Source of the DNA: an uncultured Poribacteria bacterium
Lineage (GTDB): Bacteria > Poribacteria > WGA-4E > WGA-3G
Length of the DNA stretch: 64,000 nucleotides
Assembly (NCBI GenBank): GCA_951813545.1
Contig: OX638352.1
Coordinates: 3,550,835 to 3,614,834, forward strand
Direction: 5' to 3'
Translations under genes and position numbers: made by a program
Notes under the pieces: model-generated
What the model saw: only the letters and a program-made list of their open reading frames with translations
What the model was told of the DNA's origin: nothing
Databases searched by the model: none
Shown here: in pieces, positions 31,185-40,841 of the stretch
Position numbering within the stretch: the stretch's first letter is position 1
How the letters are laid out: each line of letters begins with the position of its first letter

Positions 31185-32914
31185 AAAGACACCCCCTTCC
31201 CCTGATAAACCGTCACGCGCTGGTTGGCGGATACCCCAGGGAATTTCTCCCGACTTCCATCTGTCCAGCGCACCTCAATCGTCTGAATTGCATCGATTGT
31301 CCCCAGCCCGAAATGCACGCTCGGTTCACTGCTGCTGAGATAACTCGTCCCAGATAGCACGTACCCCGTCAATGTGTGTGATTCAGCTCGAAGTGTCACT
31401 TGCGCACCAAGAGCATCGCGATTTTGGGTAATGGCTTGCACGAAGAGCCAGTTGTGTTGCGGCGGAGGCGCGTCATTTCGGAAAAAGCGGAGCCGATTGT
31501 CGAGACTGCTCACCACCATATCAATATCGCCATCCTTATCCATATCACCGAAAGCCATTCCACGGCTTACTTCGATCCATCTCGCGAAATCAGGTGCACG
31601 CGAACTCACATCGGTGAAATGAGTTGTCGGCTGTCGGCTTTCAGCGGTCAGCGAAGATACCGACGATGTTTCTTCTCTTTGCTGACTGCCGACTGCTGAT
31701 GGTTGATTGCTATTTTGAAAGAGGAGATTCGGCTCAGCGTAGGAGTTCCAGAATTCACCGACGTTCGCACCCTCAAGGACAGCACCGCGCTTCACCCGAC
31801 CATTGGCGAGCGCGATGTCAAGGTCCGCATCATTGTCAAAATCCAAGAAACCGCATCCAAAACCTGTAAAGGGAAGGTCGCGGCCGGCAAATCCTGCTAC
31901 CTCCGTCATGTCACCAAACACAGTGTAGTTAGAAGCAACATAAAGTGTATTCGTCTCACCAGACAAATGTGTTACAAACAGGTCAGGTTGGGTATCGCCG
32001 TTAACATCTCCGACAGCGATACCCATACTTCCTTCAGGTTGCCCGTAAGCGTTAAACGCAAGCCCATGTAATATGGCTTCCTCAGCAAAAGTGCCATCCT
32101 TTTGATTCACCCATAACTGGTTCGCTTCCCCATCGTTCGCCACATAAAAATCCGCCCAACCATCGGCGGTTAAGTCAAGACATACAACACCGAGACCTCT
32201 GCCGGGCATTGCGGCGATTCCTGCTTGGCTCGTTATGTCTGTGAAAGTGCCATCGCCGTTGTTTTGGAACAATCGATCCGCCGCAGGCTCAAAAACCTGT
32301 GGATTGCAGTAATCCATGGCACTATGTTTACCACGACACACCGCTTCTGGATCAAATTGAACGTAGTTCGCGACATAGAGATCGAGATATCCGTCCCTAT
32401 TGTAATCACCAAAAGCTGCGGAGGTTCCCCATGCTTCATTCAAGAGTCCTGCATCTTCCAAAACAAAGGTCCCATCACCGTTGTTCCGATAGAAAACATC
32501 AGCACCGTAGTTCGTCACATAGACATCAACATCGCCATCATTATCCACGTCTCCGATTGCGACACCCTGTCCATACCCCTCGTGTCCGATGCCAGCGGCT
32601 TCTGTAACGTCAACAAAAGTCCCATCCGGTTGTTGCCGAAAAAGCCGATTCGGAGCAAGAGCATCGTCTCCGGGTGGCGGAAATCGGATATGTAAAACAT
32701 CAAGTGTGGCATCATTATCGTAGTCGAATAGGGCAACGCCACTCCCGATCACCTCTGGCAAGGCGTACGTCCCCGCATGCCACGGTGATTCCTTTTGTGC
32801 TAAACCGACCGCAGAGGTTACTTCGGTAAATAATGGTTTACCTGTCTCTGCTTGTGCTGTCCACAGAAACAGCGTAAAAACGATGAGCATTATAGTGCAT
32901 GGCTTAGCAAACAT
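31181..32914 (-). CDS. CRTAC1-like FG-GAP/VCBS repeat protein with ASPIC/UnbV domain
   Basis: The 577-residue protein has a signal peptide (to about residue 22), then FG-GAP/VCBS repeats with calcium-loop motifs (DYDNDATLDV, GDVDNDGDVDVYV, GDYNRDGYLDLYVAN, DFDNDADLDIAL, DKDGDIDMVV) forming a beta-propeller, and a C-terminal UnbV/ASPIC domain (LGAQVTLRAE... SYLSSSEPSVHFGLG... IEVRWTDGS). It is probably extracellular and calcium bound. About residues 400-430, where NGDG is expected (LFQN...HFTDVSS), an extra segment SAVGSQQ... LTAESRQPTT is coded by an intergenic-type repeat. The TPR gene overlaps it by 4 bases. Confidence 0.9.
   Translation of the reverse strand: MFAKPCTIMLIVFTLFLWTAQAETGKPLFTEVTSAVGLAQKESPWHAGTYALPEVIGSGVALFDYDNDATLDVLHIRFPPPGDDALAPNRLFRQQPDGTFVDVTEAAGIGHEGYGQGVAIGDVDNDGDVDVYVTNYGADVFYRNNGDGTFVLEDAGLLNEAWGTSAAFGDYNRDGYLDLYVANYVQFDPEAVCRGKHSAMDYCNPQVFEPAADRLFQNNGDGTFTDITSQAGIAAMPGRGLGVVCLDLTADGWADFYVANDGEANQLWVNQKDGTFAEEAILHGLAFNAYGQPEGSMGIAVGDVNGDTQPDLFVTHLSGETNTLYVASNYTVFGDMTEVAGFAGRDLPFTGFGCGFLDFDNDADLDIALANGRVKRGAVLEGANVGEFWNSYAEPNLLFQNSNQPSAVGSQQREETSSVSSLTAESRQPTTHFTDVSSRAPDFARWIEVSRGMAFGDMDKDGDIDMVVSSLDNRLRFFRNDAPPPQHNWLFVQAITQNRDALGAQVTLRAESHTLTGYVLSGTSYLSSSEPSVHFGLGTIDAIQTIEVRWTDGSREKFPGVSANQRVTVYQGKGVSF
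31624..31716. repeat. Dispersed palindromic repeat inside the CRTAC1-like gene
   Basis: GTCGGCTGTCGGCTTTCAGC with GCTGACTGCCGACTGCTGAT forms an imperfect palindrome like the intergenic copies at 15045 and 15762. Its length keeps the reading frame. Confidence 0.7.
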
Positions 32915-32941
32915 ATCATTGTTCCAAATATAATAACCGCC

Positions 32942-34225
32942 CTATGGCAAAATTGCAAACTCCAACCGGCGATGCGCTTCACGCAACGCCGTTTCCACCG
33001 CCTCCGGTGTTTCAGCGCGAGCAAAGATAAATCCAAGATAGCGCGCCCCCTCTGGCAATGGAACAACCTCTCCACCAATAGGAATTGTGATGTTCACTTC
33101 CGCAATTCCATCCACACGATGCGCCTCCGTTTTGCCACGCACCTCGCCCAAAATGCCTGCCTTCGGTACAGGAATCATTATCACACCTGCTGCTTGCGAT
33201 TCACGCTGCAATGCCTCCACTTGCTGTCCAATTGCATGTCGGATAACGAGTTCCTCAAGCGACATTCCGGTTCCGAACCGCAGCGTTCTGGCACAAAGCC
33301 CACCAATCGTCCGCGCCGCAATTTCAATGAGATGCGCCCCTTTGTCATTATAGCGTAGTTCAGCGTGGATGGGTCCATGCCTTAATCCCAGAGCATCAGC
33401 AGCTTCGGCTGTCGCTTGATGCAACGCATCTTGAATATCTGCCGACAAACGGGAAGGCGTAATATAGAGCGTTTCCTCAAAAAAGGGACCTTCAAGCGGA
33501 TCGGGTTTATCAAAGAGTGCGAGCGTTTTGAGTTCACCGTCCAACAGAATACCCTCCAGAGCCACTTCTATGCCTGGAATATAGTCCTCAACAAGTAGGT
33601 ATTGTAAAGGGTGTTGCTGTGAGTTTGCTTCGGTATTCTCTCGCAAAGTGTGGAGGAGCTTGGCTGTCCGCTGAAAAGCATTGACAAATTCGGTAGGTGT
33701 GTCTGCTCGAATAACACCACGGCTTGCAGAAAGGGATAGAGGCTTGATGATACATGGAAAACTGACTTGTGTGGTGGTGCCAAGTTTCGCCGCTATTTCA
33801 GCAGCATCCTCATGGATCGAAAAGCGTTGATAGGCAGGAACGGACACCCCATTTATTTCCAATGTGTGTCGCAAGAGATATTTATTACGCGTCGTTTTTG
33901 CGGAAGCAACGGGGTTGTGTGGAAGTTCCAATGCTTCTGACGCAGTCGTCGCAAGCAGGGTCGTATCATCATCAACCCCGATGATCGCCGCAAGTGGATA
34001 GGTTTCAGCAAATTCAGTAATTGCCTGTGCAGCAGCAGTTGGCGAACCGAAGTCGAGCACGAGTGTCTGTCGCGGCGATAGGTCTGCTGTTGTCGCCGCT
34101 TCTTCCGATGCGACAACCACTTCTACGTTCAACTTCAGTGCCGCTTCAAGGAAATCGGTCGCTCGATAAGTACGGGTTGGCAGGAGCAGGAGGATACGCG
34201 GCTTTTCCGAAGGTTGCTGCTGCAT
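32942..34225 (-). CDS. ATP-grasp domain ligase
   Basis: The 427-residue protein has an N-terminal Rossmann-like part (PRILLLLPTRTYRATDFLEAALKLNVEVVVAS), a central ATP-grasp fold (FPCIIKPLSLSASRGVIRADT, LLVEDYIPGIEVALEGILLDGEL) and metal-binding ends (HAELRYNDKGAHLIEIAARTIGG with E/N-type residues). This is the biotin carboxylase/L-amino-acid ligase branch; it would join a carboxylate to an amine or carbonate using ATP. ATG 34225 is chosen because AAGGAA precedes it; an upstream in-frame ATG at 34267 lacks this. Substrate unknown. Confidence 0.85.
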   Translation of the reverse strand: MQQQPSEKPRILLLLPTRTYRATDFLEAALKLNVEVVVASEEAATTADLSPRQTLVLDFGSPTAAAQAITEFAETYPLAAIIGVDDDTTLLATTASEALELPHNPVASAKTTRNKYLLRHTLEINGVSVPAYQRFSIHEDAAEIAAKLGTTTQVSFPCIIKPLSLSASRGVIRADTPTEFVNAFQRTAKLLHTLRENTEANSQQHPLQYLLVEDYIPGIEVALEGILLDGELKTLALFDKPDPLEGPFFEETLYITPSRLSADIQDALHQATAEAADALGLRHGPIHAELRYNDKGAHLIEIAARTIGGLCARTLRFGTGMSLEELVIRHAIGQQVEALQRESQAAGVIMIPVPKAGILGEVRGKTEAHRVDGIAEVNITIPIGGEVVPLPEGARYLGFIFARAETPEAVETALREAHRRLEFAILP

Positions 34226-34267
34226 TTTTCTAATGTTCCTTGCGGTTCGTTTAGGGAGATTTAACAA

Positions 34268-34545
34268 GAACGTCCCTGTCCGTATATCCAGCCCAGCGCG
34301 ATGCTTGGGCTTACAATCTCTGGCTAAAGGCGCGAAGCCTCACCATCGGTGAGACTAGATTCTCTCATCAATTGTTATATGCTAAGCGCGTACCATTGAC
34401 CGTAAGGAACATTAGAGATTCGCCAAAGATGACAGCAGTGCAATAACGGCACATTGCGGATTTTACCGAGACGGTCCCCTGCCACGACGTTCTGACAGCT
34501 CCTGTTAGGGCAAGATTAAAAAAGCGCGCCTACAAAAAGACATCA
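34268..34545. repeat. Spacer with a 117-bp dispersed element (copy 1 at 34424-34540)
   Basis: 34424-34540 (GCCAAAGATGACAGCAGTGC ... TTAGGGCAAGATTAAAA) repeats at 40968-41076. It contains a GCAGTGC/GCACATTGC-like hairpin. At 34342-34370, CCTCACCATCGGTGAGACTAG is an inverted copy of a segment at 40912-40940, so the two spacers share two blocks in different relative orientation. No gene here. Confidence 0.65.
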
Positions 34546-35505
34546 CTAACTAACACGGGAACCCCGTAACAACTTCTGGTACGCCGCATGTGCGTTCTGC
34601 GGATCATCCTCGCCGTCAAGGACACGTCGTAGGCACTGTACAAAACCTATTGGTGCGTCCTCACCGAAGATAGTGCGTCCGAATAGGGTAGCACGTCCGC
34701 CGTTGCTGACGACATTATGCGCAAGTGCAAATGTGCTACGCGCATTTTGACGAGGACCGCCCAACGCGCCAATCACCAACGTCGTATCGAATTGACACAA
34801 CTCGCTCCAGACTTCGGCGGTCGTATACGCCGTCTTGATAAAGCGTGGACGTTGGTGTTTTCGCAGATAACTCATCGTCCGAACAATAGAGTCGGCAACA
34901 TACATGCCCCGTTTCTCTTCATCCATTCCCGGCAGTTTAATATTGGGTAAAAACACTTCTAAGAGATGATCGAATCCTTCGATTTCACCGACAACATGGG
35001 CGAACTGCACATACGCTTGCAACATCCGTTCATCAGCGATTGGATCGTTGTTGAGCGTAATAGAATATAAACCAAGGTTGACCCGACATTCAAGCGCGGG
35101 ACCGATAAGTGCCTCACAATAGCGTTGCATATCTTCTGGAAACACCGTCTGAAACGGCATTGACGGACTCGAAGTGTAAACCCCGAACCTCGGGTTCCAG
35201 ATAGCCGTTTCCGAATTCATCCGGACAATCGGCGTAATCGGTGTGTTTTCAAACAGGTTCTCTTCGAGCGCGAGGGTTTCTGCATCAGCGGGCGTCATCA
35301 GGAGTCCATCTAACTGCCCATCAGCCACGAGGTCGCGTTGTAGTTGCAGAAACTCTGCGTGTGTGCGGTAGTGCGGTTTTGGATGTTGCACCTGCCCAAG
35401 CCCTTTAATCCCGGCGGATGCGAGTGGATCCGCAGCAAAAACCAGGATCGGACTGCGTGCAAGCAGATCGGTATCAGCGAGTTTATCAAATATCCGGGTA
35501 CCCAT
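34546..35505 (-). CDS. Class I aldolase-like (DeoC/FbaB-type) protein
   Basis: The 319-residue protein fits a TIM-barrel class I aldolase: RPRFIKTAYTT contains the expected Schiff-base lysine in KTAY, and LVIGALGGPRQNARSTFALAHNVVSNGGRATLFGRTIFG matches the phosphate-binding GG and GR loops of the DhnA/LacD/LsrF group. It would cleave or form a C-C bond in a sugar phosphate; the substrate is not clear and some blocks are unusual, so a non-standard function is possible. Start ATG 35505 is the only good one. Confidence 0.7.
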   Translation of the reverse strand: MGTRIFDKLADTDLLARSPILVFAADPLASAGIKGLGQVQHPKPHYRTHAEFLQLQRDLVADGQLDGLLMTPADAETLALEENLFENTPITPIVRMNSETAIWNPRFGVYTSSPSMPFQTVFPEDMQRYCEALIGPALECRVNLGLYSITLNNDPIADERMLQAYVQFAHVVGEIEGFDHLLEVFLPNIKLPGMDEEKRGMYVADSIVRTMSYLRKHQRPRFIKTAYTTAEVWSELCQFDTTLVIGALGGPRQNARSTFALAHNVVSNGGRATLFGRTIFGEDAPIGFVQCLRRVLDGEDDPQNAHAAYQKLLRGSRVS

Positions 35506-35529
35506 GTATAATTAATTCCTTTAGATTAG

Positions 35530-35705
35530 CTATTAGCGGGAATGGTTGTCAGTACGATTTTTCTGCGAAAAATCTTTCAGTTATCAGTGACAAGGGGTGC
35601 TGTGGCTGTCGCAAGAACCCTTTTAACTGACAACCGAAGACCGAAGACTGATAACTATTCCCCTGCAGGTTTTCAATGGTTTCCGACGGCTAACAGCCAA
35701 TACGC
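35530..35705. repeat. Dispersed repeat field
   Basis: Contains GGGAATGGTTGTCAGTACG (also inside the TPR gene), AACCGAAGACCGAAGACTGAT and ACGGCTAACAGCCAATACG, all of the CAGT/ACTG palindromic family. No gene. Confidence 0.6.
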
Positions 35706-35714
35706 CGACAGCCA

Positions 35715-38291
35715 TTAGAGTATATTCGTTGGATCAATGTCTATCACAAATTCAATAGCATTTGATTTAATTGCAGCGGGTGGTTCGTCAGTTAAGTGCT
35801 TAAGGAGTTGACCTATTCTTCCAACAGCCTCGCTTCGGAGTAAGAAATGCCACCGAAATTTTCCCTCAATTTTCGAGAGCGGTGCCGGTGCCGGACCGAG
35901 GATTTCTACTGCAGCCCCTTCAATATCGGGGATCTCTGAGCTATGCCCTTGATCCGCTTGCCAGAGTTCAAGCTGATCCCGCACGGCATGTGCAGTATCT
36001 ATAACCTCTTTCTCGTCTTTGCCGCGAAGTAACAGCGTTGCGACATGCGAGAAAGGCGGGTAGCGCAAAGCACCGCGCGCTTCAACCTCCTGCGTATAGA
36101 AATCGAGATAGTCATGTTTTTGTGCAGCCAAGATACAGTAATGCTCAGGCATATAGGTTTGAATCACGACCTTACCTTCAAGTTCAGCGCGACCAGAGCG
36201 CCCCGCGACCTGTGTCAGTAGGCTAAACGTCTGCTCACTCGCTCGAAAATCTGGTAGATTCAAAGCAGTGTCCGCTGCGATAACACCTACAAGTGTGACG
36301 TTCGGAAAATCTAATCCTTTCGACACCATCTGTGTGCCTATCAGGATATCAATCTTCTGTTGCTCAAACGCCTCTAAAATCTGCTGATGCGCATTCTTTC
36401 GCGACGTTGAGTCTGCATCAAACCGCTTCACATTCGCCCGTGGAAACGTCTTCTGGACTTCTTGTTCAACCGCCTCTGTTCCCAACCCAAAATAACGGAT
36501 AGCAGGACTACTACATTGTGGACATGCCGGATGTGTCGGACGCTTATCGCCACAGTGGTGACAGACGAGCTGCTTTGTTTCAGAATGAAAAGTTAATGAT
36601 ATGGAACAATTTTCGCAACTTTCAACATAACCACAGGTTCGGCAGAAAACATAAGTCGAGTGCCCTCGTCGATTGAGAAATAGGATAATTTGCTCACGCC
36701 GAACAAGCCGTTCTTCAATCGAACTTTGCAGAATATTAGAAAAGATAGTCCGATTCCCCTTTTTGAATTCAGCTCGCATATCAACGATGTGAACATCGGG
36801 CATCTTTCTATCAAGAACACGGTCTGGCAGATTCAGAAGCCGATAACTTCCATTTTTCGCGCGATGGAAACTCTCAAGCGATGGCGTTGCACTTCCAAGT
36901 AGAACAGGGCAGTTTGCGAGTTCACTCCGCTTCTGTGCGACTTCGCGCGCGTGATAACGCGGGGCAGTGTCCGACTTATAGGAATCCGAGTGCTCTTCAT
37001 CTATAATCAGCATCCCTAATTCTTTCACAGGAGCAAAGATAGCAGAACGTGGTCCAATCACAATATCTGCTTCCCCTTTTTGGATACGATGCCATTGGTC
37101 ATAACGTTCCCCATCACTCAATCGGCTGTGCAGCAACGCAACACGATTTCCAAATCTCGCAACAAACCGAGAAGCCGTCTGAGGTGTAAGCGATATCTCT
37201 GGCACCAGCGCGATGATAGATTTCCCGTGCTCAAGAATTTCCGCCATCGCCTGCATGTAGACCTCAGTTTTTCCACTTCCGGTTACACCGTGCAGGAGGA
37301 AAGTCGGTGATCGCTCAGCAGCACCACTGGATGAAGGGTTTATAACATGCGATATGAGTGCCTTCCGAATCTCTGTGAACGCTGTTGACTGCGCCGAATT
37401 CAGGTGAAGCGGTTGGGTCGCCACGACCGGTTCAGAACTCAATGGATTACGAACCGCTTGCGTACGAGTGATATGAATAAACCCACGTCTTTCAAGCGTG
37501 CGAAGCAGCGAAATACTGGTATTTACCTGTTTCGTCAGGCCGATTGTCCCCAACGGGGCATTTTCATCAAGCAAGAGCTGCAGAATTTCGGCATGTTTGG
37601 CAGCGGCGGCATGTTGACGCTTGCCAGGGCGTTGTTCAAACAGATTTCCGGGACCATCTTCACCACCCTTGAGTCGGGCAATCTCTTCCTCAATATCAGC
37701 ACGCGGTGAAGTTAAGGTTGCTACAGTGGTTTCCTGCGTGTTGGCTTTCGGTTTGTGAGTGATAGAGAGATCAACAATACCTTTTTCGCGGAGTGCGGAA
37801 ATCCTTGGACGGAGACTCTGGTAACTCATGCCAATACGTCGCGCAAGTTGATTGACGGAAAGCTCCCCTTCCGCTTCCAAAAGGGCAACAATCTCCTGTT
37901 GTACTTTTCCTCGTGGTGCAGGTGTTCCTGATAAGAGACGCACCTTTTGTTTTTTCTGGGTTCGCACAGCCGCTGGCACGGCAGAAAAAAGGGCGGTTCC
38001 CCACGAGCAGACATAATATTCCGCCATCCATTCGGTAAGTGCAAGTAGTTCAGTCGAGAACGTCGGGGTTTCATCAAGACAGTCGGAAATATTCTTGATA
38101 AGATTCGGAGCGAGATCAGTCTCATTGAGTCGTTCTACGACAACCCCTTCCTGACGCGTTCTTCGGAAAGGTGCCAATACCCGGGTACCAGGTTGCAAAA
38201 CCGCGTTCAGTTCGGGAGGCACACCGTATGTAAAGACTTGATCGACTGATAGCGGAAAAGCGACATTTGCATAACGCATATTTTTGCCCAT
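35715..38291 (-). CDS. priA: Primosomal protein N' (replication restart helicase PriA)
   Basis: The 858-residue protein opens with the PriA DNA-binding domain (MRYANVAFPLSVDQVFTYGVPPEL, GTRVLAPFRRTRQEGVVV). The helicase core has Walker A GVTGSGKTEVYM, DEEH box LIIDEEHS and PRYHAREVA; the zinc cysteines follow (CRTCGYVESCENCSISL, CHHCGDKR, CPQCSS); motif V/VI are GTQMVSKGLDFPN and QVAGRSGRAELEG. It reloads the replisome at stalled forks. It is about 100 residues longer than E. coli PriA because of a winged-helix-like middle (residues about 130-290). ATG 38279 is an alternative start. Confidence 0.95.
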   Translation of the reverse strand: MGKNMRYANVAFPLSVDQVFTYGVPPELNAVLQPGTRVLAPFRRTRQEGVVVERLNETDLAPNLIKNISDCLDETPTFSTELLALTEWMAEYYVCSWGTALFSAVPAAVRTQKKQKVRLLSGTPAPRGKVQQEIVALLEAEGELSVNQLARRIGMSYQSLRPRISALREKGIVDLSITHKPKANTQETTVATLTSPRADIEEEIARLKGGEDGPGNLFEQRPGKRQHAAAAKHAEILQLLLDENAPLGTIGLTKQVNTSISLLRTLERRGFIHITRTQAVRNPLSSEPVVATQPLHLNSAQSTAFTEIRKALISHVINPSSSGAAERSPTFLLHGVTGSGKTEVYMQAMAEILEHGKSIIALVPEISLTPQTASRFVARFGNRVALLHSRLSDGERYDQWHRIQKGEADIVIGPRSAIFAPVKELGMLIIDEEHSDSYKSDTAPRYHAREVAQKRSELANCPVLLGSATPSLESFHRAKNGSYRLLNLPDRVLDRKMPDVHIVDMRAEFKKGNRTIFSNILQSSIEERLVRREQIILFLNRRGHSTYVFCRTCGYVESCENCSISLTFHSETKQLVCHHCGDKRPTHPACPQCSSPAIRYFGLGTEAVEQEVQKTFPRANVKRFDADSTSRKNAHQQILEAFEQQKIDILIGTQMVSKGLDFPNVTLVGVIAADTALNLPDFRASEQTFSLLTQVAGRSGRAELEGKVVIQTYMPEHYCILAAQKHDYLDFYTQEVEARGALRYPPFSHVATLLLRGKDEKEVIDTAHAVRDQLELWQADQGHSSEIPDIEGAAVEILGPAPAPLSKIEGKFRWHFLLRSEAVGRIGQLLKHLTDEPPAAIKSNAIEFVIDIDPTNIL

Positions 38292-38327
38292 GCACCAAGC
38301 GAGACCTAATTAACGTTCTTTTACGTT

Positions 38328-39047
38328 CTACGTTCCAGGTAAAAAAGCAAGCACCTTTTTAACGTCTTCCCACACGTCGCGTTTAGCGTTTGGGTTCCTG
38401 AGAAGGTATGCTGGATGATAAGTCGGCATAACAACTGGAGGTTGCTTATGTGGAAGGACACGCAGTCCCGGGACGTTACACGGATGGAATTCCCCGCGAA
38501 GTTTTGTAATACCGGTTTTTGTACCAAGCATCATCTGTGCAGCGAAACTCCCAAGCGCAACAATCACCTTCGGTTGAATGAGTTCTATCTGGCGCACTAG
38601 ATAAGGGCTACACGTTTCAACTTCATCTGATTCAGGGTTCCTGTTGCCGGGAGGACGGCATTTAAGCACATTGGCGATGTAGACATTCTCGCGCTTGAGT
38701 TTCATTCCTGCCTCAATGATTTGTGTGAGTAACTGTCCCGCTCTCCCAACAAAAGGTTCTCCGTGTCGGTCCTCGTCAGCCCCTGGTGCTTCACCAATGA
38801 ACATAAGGTCAGCACTCGTATCTCCGACACCAAAGACAACGCTGTTCCGTGTCTCGTGTAGCGGACATTTGGTGCAACTCGCGGCATCGGTAGCCAAAGC
38901 GGGCAGATCGAAGTCCGCATAAGGCGACTCCTCCGTAGGCTCGCTTAACTCTGCTTCTATGAAACCGAATTGAAGTTGTTCTTCCACGTATTCCCTCACA
39001 CTCGCTACAAGCTCAATGTAATCTTTTCTGAGGCTATCTCGATCCAT
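38328..39047 (-). CDS. Uracil-DNA glycosylase family 4 (iron-sulphur type)
   Basis: The 239-residue protein has an N-terminal helical extension and then the family core: CTKCPLHETRNSVVFGVGD (first cluster cysteines), MFIGEAPGADEDRHGEPFVGRAGQLL (motif A), NVYIANVLKCRPPGNRNPESDEVETCSPYL (remaining cysteines), and VMPTYHPAYLLRNP (motif B). It removes uracil from DNA in base-excision repair and carries a 4Fe-4S cluster. It lies 36 bases upstream of priA on the same strand. Assignment is firm; the family name udg is used variably. Confidence 0.93.
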   Translation of the reverse strand: MDRDSLRKDYIELVASVREYVEEQLQFGFIEAELSEPTEESPYADFDLPALATDAASCTKCPLHETRNSVVFGVGDTSADLMFIGEAPGADEDRHGEPFVGRAGQLLTQIIEAGMKLKRENVYIANVLKCRPPGNRNPESDEVETCSPYLVRQIELIQPKVIVALGSFAAQMMLGTKTGITKLRGEFHPCNVPGLRVLPHKQPPVVMPTYHPAYLLRNPNAKRDVWEDVKKVLAFLPGT

Positions 39048-39152
39048 CTTTTTATCTATGCCTCTTAGAAGCGATTATCAATTACTGATTTTCAGTCTTC
39101 AGTTAAAATCGGATTCCGCTTTAACCGAAAACTGATAACTCACCACTGAAAA
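39048..39152. repeat. Short repeat spacer
   Basis: CAATTACTGATTTTCAGTC and ACCGAAAACTGATAACTCACC are arms of a CAGT/ACTG palindrome between rseP and the glycosylase gene. Nothing else is seen. Confidence 0.5.
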
Positions 39153-40841
39153 CTAATTCCGCAGATCGTGAATCAGGGACATACCATCGAACCAAGTAAT
39201 ATACAAGAAGAGTGCAATCAGGAGAACAATGCTGACCTGTTGAACAATCTCTTGTGCTTTCCGTGGCATTGGTCTGCCGCGAATCTTCTCAACGGCGAAA
39301 AACAGCAGGTGCCCCCCATCGGCAATCGGAATCGGCAATAAATTGACGATGCAGAGGTTGATACTAATAAACGCAATAAAAAAGAGCGCACTGCTCAACC
39401 CAACCCTGTCAAACATACGACTCGTAGCGTTTGCAATACCAATTGGACCCGCGAGATGTTTCGGTGATACTTCTCCACCTACCAACTGTTGCAACGTTCT
39501 GCCGACAGTCGTAAACGTCAACCATGTCGCTTCAACACCCTTCCCGAACCCTGTGAAAAAGTTATAATCTGGCAAAGGTGCTGTTTTTGCTATGAATTCT
39601 ATTCCACTCAGCGAAGTCTGCCATGCCAATCCGAAGAGCGCGCCCTCAGTAGGTGCTTCTGAATTTTGCGTTTCCGCTGCAAGGACTACTTTTTTCAGGT
39701 TTCCATCTCGCATCAAGTCGATTTCAATGGGTTCATTCGCCATCGTCTTGAGCTGCGAATAGAACGTTGTATTGTCCACCGCTGCTCCGTTAAGAGAGAC
39801 AAGTACATCTCCGTCCTGGATTCCAGCATTTTGGACAATGCTGGCTTCCTGAACACTCGCTATCATGCGCCAGTGTACGGGTATTTCAAGCGTGAGTGTC
39901 TCATCGCCACGGCGAATGCCAAGCACCACCGCTTCTTGATTTGCGTTAATGCGTTCATAAAGTGCCTGATATTCCTCATCAATCCAGTTTGCCGAAGGAT
40001 GCCACACGCCATAACTAAAGTACGGGACGCTATAGAGCCTTTCACCATTGATACTCTCAATCTGATCACCTACTTGGATCCCAGCTTGCGCAGCGACGCT
40101 ATCTTCTCTGACGTGACCGACGATTGTTTCCATTCTACTACTCACCGAAAGTATACCGATATCTCCCCTGACACTCGGTTCAGCATCAGGTTTAACCAAC
40201 AAAGTTTTGCGTTTACCATTCCGCTCAATAACCAATTCAAGCACTTTATCAGCACTGGTAAAAATTCGGGTCTGGAACATCGCCCAATGATTCACTGAGT
40301 CGCCATTGACAGAAACAATTGTGTCGCCGGGCATCAATCCGCCGACAGCACCGGCTCCATCTTCAGCGACCAAGCCTATCTGAATTGGACCCTTCTCACC
40401 GAGAGGTAAACCTGTCAATCCACCGACTAACCGAGCGGAATCTGCGTTAAGTCCGCTGGCAAAGACAAACCAGTATATCAATACACCAAACAGGAGATTA
40501 ATAGCAGGTCCCGCCGCGACAACAAATGCGCGACTTCCAAGTGATGCACTCGCAAATTCACCCGCTGCACCGGTTTGTTCGCTTGGGTTCTCTCCCTCCA
40601 TCTGAACATATCCGCCAAATGGCAGTAGGGAAATCTTATATTCTGTTTCATCCCGCTGAAATCCGATAAGTTTAGGACCAAAACCGAGGGAGAAGGTGTT
40701 TACCTTAATACCGCACCGTTTTGCCGCATAAAAATGGCCAAGCTCATGTATAAAAATAATGAACCCGAGAGGAATAATTGCGAGGATCGCCGTTTTGATA
40801 TACGGGATGATGGAGCTGATTAAGTCAACCAAGAATTCCAT
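39153..40841 (-). CDS. rseP: RIP metalloprotease RseP (site-2 protease family)
   Basis: From ATG 40841 (AAGGAGT at good distance; the open frame reaches further upstream without a signal) the protein has 562 residues. The zinc motif is HELGH in LGFIIFIHELGHFYAAKRCG; the third ligand motif is NLLPIPIADGGHLLFF near the C-terminus. Two to three PDZ-like modules lie between (GLMPGDTIVSVNG, GIQVGDQIESING, GIQDGDVLVSLNG), more than in E. coli RseP (450 residues). It cuts membrane anti-sigma factors in the inner membrane. It follows dxr as in many bacteria. Confidence 0.93.
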   Translation of the reverse strand: MEFLVDLISSIIPYIKTAILAIIPLGFIIFIHELGHFYAAKRCGIKVNTFSLGFGPKLIGFQRDETEYKISLLPFGGYVQMEGENPSEQTGAAGEFASASLGSRAFVVAAGPAINLLFGVLIYWFVFASGLNADSARLVGGLTGLPLGEKGPIQIGLVAEDGAGAVGGLMPGDTIVSVNGDSVNHWAMFQTRIFTSADKVLELVIERNGKRKTLLVKPDAEPSVRGDIGILSVSSRMETIVGHVREDSVAAQAGIQVGDQIESINGERLYSVPYFSYGVWHPSANWIDEEYQALYERINANQEAVVLGIRRGDETLTLEIPVHWRMIASVQEASIVQNAGIQDGDVLVSLNGAAVDNTTFYSQLKTMANEPIEIDLMRDGNLKKVVLAAETQNSEAPTEGALFGLAWQTSLSGIEFIAKTAPLPDYNFFTGFGKGVEATWLTFTTVGRTLQQLVGGEVSPKHLAGPIGIANATSRMFDRVGLSSALFFIAFISINLCIVNLLPIPIADGGHLLFFAVEKIRGRPMPRKAQEIVQQVSIVLLIALFLYITWFDGMSLIHDLRN

